A stretch of 64,000 bases of DNA from Lutraria lutraria (Eukaryota > Mollusca > Bivalvia > Venerida > Mactridae): positions 32,260,194 through 32,324,193 of the forward strand of contig OZ026846.1 of assembly GCA_964023205.1 (NCBI GenBank), given 5' to 3'. The position numbers and the translations under genes are program-made. How positions within the stretch are numbered: the stretch's first letter is position 1; the number at the start of each line of letters is the position of its first letter. Below are positions 57,722 to 64,000 of this stretch, in pieces. Below the pieces are notes generated by a model that worked only from the letters and a program-made list of their open reading frames with translations, did not search any database and was not told the origin of the DNA.

Positions 57722-58864
57722 TCCGGTGGTTAACCGGCTCGGACTTTTTTTGATCAAATCAGCGTCCCAGACTATTTTTGATCGAGCAAAGGACTTAATG
57801 AATATCAAGCTAAAAGTTTAGACAGGTGAGCTCAACATGTTTGATATTTTATCTGTTCTACTTATTTTATTTTAACTATTTATGTGCAACGGAACGGCAC
57901 AAATGTATATTAACAAGAAAATAATGTTAAATCAACATCACAGACAATAGAGTCCTTGCACAAATATAATCAAATTGCATTTTCCCTCGCAAGATTGGGC
58001 GATATTGTCGAGTGAAGGAATAATATACATGTATGTCAATTTCTACAAAGTGTCCGTACATGCCAAATGACATTTTGATGTTGTTTAGTTCATGAAGTCA
58101 TTATGGGGTTAAAAGTTGTAATATTGGGATAAGAAGTATATTGTCGGAATATTATCAAAAAGACCAAAGAGAAAACCTCACGAAATGTTCCTTGTGAGAA
58201 TGTTTGTCTATCTGTGTGTTGACCGTCCTGACTTTATCATAAGAAAATTGCTATACATGTACATGTATAATGTACTTAATAAAACCTAATTGGAATCATT
58301 GGCCTACATGAATAGATCCTGCCAAACCATTCGGACAAATGACTCAGCCAAGTAACTTTTTTATCATCCTTTTTATCAAAGCTATATTCGACTTTGCACA
58401 TGTTTTTTACGTGTAGAGCTCTACAATTTAAAGAGTGTCATTCACCGAATAGAGCTGCCCCGAGGAGTTACACTCGAAAGGATCCCTATAGGGTGTGACA
58501 CAGCTCCCCGTGGAGCTCTATTCGCCGAATATAGCTCACGTATTAATATAAGAAGCTGTATTCGGAGTAGTTGCTGCTTTGTCTCGGATAGAGACCCCCA
58601 ATTTTTTGATACAAGACAAATTTCATTAAAATTTTTAAAATGATTTTACAAGAAATTGTTAATTATTTTAAGTATATGGAAAGAACAGACATGTTAAAGT
58701 TCCGTGGTACAAAAATTTTAAAATTCGTACGTGTTTTTGCGCCTGAATCAGGATGTTTGTCCATTGTTTTTAAGAAATTAATCCGTAAAAGTCCTTTGAA
58801 CGATCAAAAATAGTCTGGACACGCTGATTTGATCCAAAAAAGTCCGAGCCGGTTAACCACCGTG
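57722..58864. mobile_element. TA-type inverted-repeat element, copy 2
   Basis: Left end CCGGTGGTTAACCGGCTCGG (first bases altered) and right end CCGAGCCGGTTAACCACCGTG match the element at 34203-35080, as do internal blocks CACAAATGTATATTAACAAG and ATGGAAAGAACAGA. This copy is about 260 bp longer, with a region at 58380-58560 not seen in the first copy. Confidence 0.85.
58440..58545. repeat. Imperfect inverted repeat inside the element
   Basis: CGAATAGAGCTGCCCCGAGG and, inverted, CGAATAGAGCTCCACGGGGA form arms of about 30 bp around GGATCCCTATAGGG. It lies in the part of copy 2 that copy 1 lacks. Confidence 0.6.
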
Positions 58865-59159
58865 ATTTAGAGTGCACAACGTGACAAGGTCTTACAATCA
58901 CTACTGTGCTAAGATGTACCCTATAACTACCACTACCTACAACCGTGAGATCGGGGCGGTCGGTCAAGGGTTGGTGCAGGACGCGAACTCGATACATGGT
59001 TAAAACCAAACTGTGACACTATAGGAAATATTTGTATTTTATATCCATATAGTACTATACATACTATTTCAAAATGACAAATTATTTTCTTCCGTTCATT
59101 TAAATTTAATGTTTTATTTTATATATTTCGCCCTTTAACGTAACGTCAAAAAAAGGAGA

Positions 59160-60180
59160 TAAACATAATATGACCAATTACAGGCCCACTTGTATCTGTT
59201 GTAAACGTTTAGAGCATGTAGTACAATGCTGTGTCTTTTCTTGAAAGCAATACTATTTTGCACGATCTACAACATGGTTTCCGTTCCTCTCGTTCATGTG
59301 AAACACAACTTATCTCCTTTGTCCAAAATTCAAATACATGTATTAGTAAATCAAATAATCATATCATACAAACTGACATATCATTATCATGGATTTTGCT
59401 AAGGATTTTGACAACTTGAGTGCCTCATAAACATCTTTTATACAAACTTTTAAACATTATGGCATTAATTGTAATGCTCTTGACTGGATCCTAACAGATA
59501 GGACCCAGACTGTTGTCCAGGAGGTAGAAAGCTAAAAAGTACATGTAGTATCAGGAGTACCCCAGGGGACTGACTGTCTTGGGTCCAATACTCTTTCTAA
59601 TCTATATTAATGACCGTTCGGATTACATCAGGCGTAGCACTTTACGTTTATTTGCTGATGATCGACAGTATTATATACAGAGAAATTAAGCCTTATCTAG
59701 CTGATGCTGAACTTTTATTTACGATCTGATCTAGAATCAGCGGGTAGATGGGAACAGGACTGGTTGATGCATTTCCATCCTGACAAATGTAATATGCCGA
59801 GTATGTCTCAGAAAAGGAAGCCCATCATATATGCACACTTCGTTACAAATCCGTAAAACGAGGGCATCACGGTCAAATATTTTATACAAAATTTTACATT
59901 CTGTTGTGGCCATTAAACCTGAAGATTATGAATTAGTTCCACCAGATAGTAGAACAAGACAGGGTGTGATTCTGAATACAATTTTAGACATACATGTGTA
60001 TATATATGCTCCTAAAAAGATATATTTTTTAACTATCTGGCTGAAATACATTTGTCCTAAAACAGTAAGACAATGGAATATAATGTTGCCAAATAATGTA
60101 CGTAGTACAGGCAGGTGCAGTTGATGTCTTTAGATCCCTCATCACTGTGCCCATCCTTGTCCAAGTCCTCCACCATTAAG
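59160..60180 (+). pseudogene. LINE reverse transcriptase remnant
   Basis: Frames show NYRPTCICC, then LHDLQHGFRSSRSCETQLIS (59250-59310), the damaged block around TVLGPILFLIYINDRSDYI (about 59575-59625), LRLFADDRQYY (the ADD catalytic box, about 59640-59675), and near the end RSNILYKILHSVV, VPPDSRTRQ and TVRQWNIMLP (about 59870-60090). This is the full order of a non-LTR reverse transcriptase with many stops and frameshifts. Confidence 0.8.
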
Positions 60181-60614
60181 CCAACAACCAATGTACATGT
60201 TTTTATAACTTTTAGTCAGACATTTAATTAATTATCATTTTGGTTTTAAAATCAGCGCAAGTTTGACACATATATAATAATCTTTAGTTACTGAAATAGT
60301 GTTGTGTCCCTGAAGAAGAAGATGTGAAGTATGCAAATAACGAATTACGAATCTAAGCAACATGATCTCAATCTCGATAAATAAACCAAAAAATGAGCAA
60401 GAAACGAAAACCATGTTGAGTATGGTGTTTTATTTCTTCATGTATCTTTCTTTTGTATCGGAACAGATCCGTGTTCAATACCTGTACGGCATATTCCAGC
60501 TTTTATCAGTTACCACTAATCTCGTTTAGAGCGTGATATCGAGTGTGAAAGCGTTTCGTTGTTGATTTTCTAATTTTTATGGATATCGTATAATAATCGA
60601 AGTATCTTGCCAAA
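60181..60614. other. API5 upstream region
   Basis: No repeat or coding feature was identified between the LINE remnant and the API5 start. It presumably holds the API5 promoter and 5' UTR. No TATA-like box at a convincing distance was found. Confidence 0.45.
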
Positions 60615-63447
60615 ATGGTAACGGTGGAGCAATTGTATCAGAACTTCGGAGTACTTGCAGATGCCAAAGATAAAGCTGGCGAGGTAACAATGTTGGGCAA
60701 ATACCCAAGCGTGTTATGCTGCAGTGAGGGAAGTGGGTGGGGTTATGTTACTGTATGATGCCGGTTTATTTAAACTATTGGTTGAGATTGTTACAGTATT
60801 TACAAACTATTTCGTTTTCTCAATCATTATTTACCTCTGTTATGCTAGGAAGTCGTACATGTATATTTGAATTATTTTTTGTATTGTCCTGTAATCTGTA
60901 TGTCAGACTTTACGACCGCAACATTAGTTAGCCTAGACTTTTCAACCCAATGTTATACATAGTTCCCACATCTACGATATTTACCTCCCTTGGTGGTCAT
61001 TTTGCTTGGCAAATTTCTTATGCGTTTAAAAGCAAAAATCTGAAAATTGGTTATTAAACGACTCATTTGATAAAAGTTAACTTAATCATGAAGTTGTTAA
61101 TACCATAAGCATCAGGTTCAAGAAAATGTAGTTGTCACATAATATGAAAATAGGCTAAGACTATAGAACGAGAAGTCGAGCACTATTGGAAAGGAACGAC
61201 AACTCTAGGTAGACTAGAGATTGGTTGAGCACATTGCGTAAACAAAAAGTGATGCCATTTTACTTCCTGTCAAACGTTTATCCGCAGAATTTATGCAGAC
61301 GCTTTTCTTCACACAGTGTATTTTTTATTCTGCATGGCTCATAAAAATAGATACTTATAGTATTTTTTTGTTTGTTTTTTGGCTTTATGCCACTTTTAAA
61401 ATCGACTGATTGCAATATTTTGAAGGGGCTAAAGCCTGGCCAAAAACGTCCCTACCCTTCTAAAGCTTATGTTTCCGCACATATACCTGTTCTGCAAAAG
61501 GGATAGAAAATAATACCAACATGTCATTATTTCAATTTGGTCCGCCGGGTGAAAACTGATTCGGTCCAGTGATTCTTCCAAGATTACTTTTCGGAATGTC
61601 TGCACAGGGCACGAAAAATCCACTTGAAAATCGGCTGCGGTCGTCCGATGGGACAAGCAGCTTTTGCCTTATAAAGCCAATACAAAAAATCAATGAAAAA
61701 TAATTTCTTGTTGCGGAAAAATGTTACGAAATGTCTGTTCAAACTTTCTTGTTTGACAGATGAAAAAATTAGTCTTGTCACCGGTTTGGAGTAAATGCCG
61801 CTCACCCGGTTCTCACCGTTAGCCGCGAACGACTACCATCATATGGACCATTCTTTATAAGATTTATTCTTCGTACGCATAGCGTACTTTATACGAAACA
61901 TAAATGTGAAATAGACCTAGTTAGCCTGTGAGAAATGAATGGAAGTACTTGATATTTATACTCAATTAGCCGGGCCGTGATACCTGTAAAACGGCCCGAT
62001 CTGACATTTATCCGGACTGTTCTCCACTGTTTATGATTATCAGTTTTCTGTCGTCTGTTTCAATTACATATTCAATTACTTAGCTGTCTTGAACTCCATT
62101 CTTACCTGATACATTTATTGTGACAGCTTACATCTTTAAGGACGTTGTCACTGTCAACAATAAAGTTGACGAGTTGTAAGATATATAGTGTAATGTCATG
62201 ATGGCATCCAATGCTCCAGAAACTACACATTAGGTTGTATATTTGGCTGCTTAAATTATCAATAAGGCGAAGTGTTTGTATTACTATTATATACATTTAC
62301 TTTAAGTGCTTTTTAATTTGCCACTAGTGGTAGGACGAGTGACATCAAGGGCAGGACAAGTGGATTTTGTATGTGACCCTCAAAATATTTTTCGTGCCCT
62401 GCTGCATATCATCGTCAAATACTTTCGACTATGTTCAATCTAGAGCGTGCCATAGTGCCATTGACCGCTAAAAATCCAAATGGTGCATTTTCAATAGTGA
62501 GTCTGAGGGGCGCAACTGCCGATACCTAATACTTTTGCATGTAAAATTGTAATGACTCCAAAATGATAAGAATTTTATTTTATTTTAGCATGAAGAAGAA
62601 TTTTTATATATAATCAGTGCAGTGAAGGGTGGACCTGGAGAGAAGAGACTGGCCTCACAGTTTGTAACTAGATTTTTCAAGTATTTCCCAAAACTTGCCT
62701 ATCAGGCAATCAATGCTCTGTTTGACTTGTGTGAGGATGATGACATTAATGTAAGTGTGATATATATATGTATATATTTCTGTCTCGTATGCCTGTTACT
62801 GATTAAAGTATAATTCACTGTAAAATATTTGGTTATTTAACTGTATAAATCAGTTTTTTTTACTAAGAAAGTGATACTGATAATTGGAAAAAAAGCTATA
62901 ATTCTTCCTAAACCAATAAATTTTCACTTTTTCCATTGTGAATATTCCCTAAATTTGTCTCTTTCATGTATTTTCTCCTCATTTAGAAATGCCCACGTCT
63001 TCCCCGGACCCCTTTCCTTAAAAAAAAACACTGTAAATAAAGGCTAGTTGTATAAATATTATTGTATTAATACTATTACTGATATTTTGATTTTTTTCTG
63101 TCATGTAGTGAAGATTTCATCTTACATTTCACTAATGATTTTGCCTAAATATTTTTAATTTTGTATACCCAACATTACAGAATTTCTGATTATTTGTTTA
63201 TTCTCAAGTTGTCTACCATAAACTTTATATGTTGATTGCTTATGTCTTGAAATTGTTTACTTATTGTCATATGTTTTACAGATTCGTAAACAAGCAATTA
63301 AGGATCTACCATCATTGTGTAAAGTAAATGCTGATCATGTACCAAAGATTGCTGAAGCTCTCACCCAGTTGTTACAGTGTGAAGATCCTGTAGAACTTAG
63401 TCTTATACATTCATCTTTGAACCAACTCTTCACAATCAATGCAAAAA
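60615..63447 (+). CDS. API5: Apoptosis inhibitor 5 (API5/AAC-11), first three coding exons (partial)
   Basis: Exons 60615-60683, 62589-62750 and 63282-63447 join in phase 0, 0 and leave in phase 1 at AAAA|GTTAGC. They encode 132 residues. MVTVEQLYQNFGVLADAKDK matches the conserved N-terminus (human MPTVEELYRNYGILADA). Exon 2 carries VKGGPGEKRLASQFVTRFFK, YFPKLAYQAINALFDLCEDD; exon 3 carries RKQAIKDLPSLCK and IAEALTQLLQ. These are the first HEAT-like helical repeats of API5, a nuclear protein that suppresses E2F1-dependent and caspase-linked cell death and interacts with Acinus. The later ARM-like part and leucine zipper lie beyond the right edge. Intron 1 (1.9 kb) contains a half MITE and a dispersed repeat. 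The last donor is weak, so its exact position could shift. Confidence 0.93.
60958..61145 (-). mobile_element. Half copy of the 47970 MITE, reversed
   Basis: Starts CATAGTTCCCACATCTACGA and follows the reversed right arm and interior of 47970-48273 (TTGCTTGGCAAATTTCTTATGCG, AAAATTGGTTATTAAACGAC, TTAATCATGAAGTTG), then breaks off. The other arm is missing. Confidence 0.7.
61141..61300 (+). repeat. Dispersed repeat shared with 18295-18435
   Basis: Blocks AATAGGCTAAGACTAT, ATTGGAAAGGAACGACAACT, AGAGATTGGTTGAGCAC and ATTGCGTAAACAAAAA match the minus strand of PINX1 intron 1. It directly follows the half MITE. Confidence 0.6.
61301..62588 (+). other. Rest of API5 intron 1
   Basis: No exon or recognised element. 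Minus-strand open frames at 61429-61805 have no motif I know and no plausible splice context. Confidence 0.5.
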
Positions 63448-64000
63448 GTTAGCCTTTTCGAATTAACAAATTGCTGCATATATACATAAACTACCTACTC
63501 AAAAGTTGACAAGGATCTCTTGCAATATATATTGTAAATGGTCACCAAAGGCAAAATATATTGCTGATTTGCCAATGATGTTGAAAAATAATGCTTGTAG
63601 TAATTGCTTCATAATTTTAATACTACAATTGATTTGATTTAGATTTGGTCATTCAAGCAAGCCAATATTATGTGGCGAGTGCAAAAAATCAAACAAAATG
63701 ATGTCCATTGAAGCGCTTATATTTGATAATTTTATATTTGTATGTTCAGACTATTAAAACATTGAGTTTGTTTTTGGGTTAAAGGACTAGTGAAATATCA
63801 CTTGGAAACTTGTATCAAACAAGTAAAAATAAACAATATGATGTCTGATTTGTCATCTTTTTCTTAAGCTTATAATTCAAATATGACAAAGAATTACATA
63901 TAAATAAGCAATTCAAGTGTGTATGATATTATTCATCACAAATGACACGACATTTAAAGTAACTTTTGGTTAAATTAGGATTTTCAAAGTAGAATTTAGT
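63448..64000 (+). other. Start of API5 intron 3
   Basis: AT-rich sequence after the third exon, no further exon seen before the window ends. Confidence 0.6.

Overview
This is a eukaryotic window: AT-rich, intron-bearing genes scattered among transposon remnants and tandem repeats. The repeat types (tRNA-derived SINEs, elements beginning GCTCACC with internal tandem repeats, several TA-flanked inverted-repeat elements, non-LTR and Penelope-like retroelements) together with invertebrate-like versions of conserved proteins suggest a mollusc, most likely a bivalve. The species cannot be named from sequence alone.

Three genes are recognised with good confidence, a fourth partly, and a fifth is a candidate. 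On the minus strand: the first two coding exons of an SH3-start sorting nexin (SNX9/18/33 type, 6645-8711, running off the left edge); a small two-exon candidate gene (12805-13246); and a complete five-exon PINX1 (14410-18952, 422 aa). On the plus strand: a complete 13-exon Polo-like kinase 1 (38084-48654, 600 aa), with CCAAT and CHR-like boxes upstream; and the first three coding exons of API5 (60615-63447, continuing off the right edge). All splice junctions were assigned by hand from GT/AG sites, reading phase and family conservation. PINX1 (nucleolar/telomerase), PLK1 (mitosis) and API5 (survival) do not form a pathway cluster; they look like ordinary neighbours.

Between the genes: 1-299 is a 21-bp minisatellite. 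0.3-14 kb holds MITEs, SINE pieces and a Helitron-like (HINE-type) element. 20.8-27.8 kb is a roughly 7-kb satellite of 59-bp and 42-bp units with 1.5-kb higher-order duplications, flanked on both sides by a dispersed 14-bp motif (TGTTACATCAAGGA). 29-37.6 kb contains short palindromes, a degenerate coding island, a duplicated 153-bp block, an inverted-repeat element and a three-level nest (a LINE fragment inside a HINE inside a LINE reverse transcriptase gene). PLK1 introns carry a pogo/Tigger-like element, a HINE with alternating 164/155-bp repeats and a MITE. 51-60 kb is dense with transposon remnants: another HINE, LINE pieces, a 39-bp minisatellite open in three frames, a Penelope-like element with a GIY-YIG-type tail and a second inverted-repeat element.

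Lengths, repeat periods and coordinates were counted by eye; identities were judged by pattern recognition without any database search.
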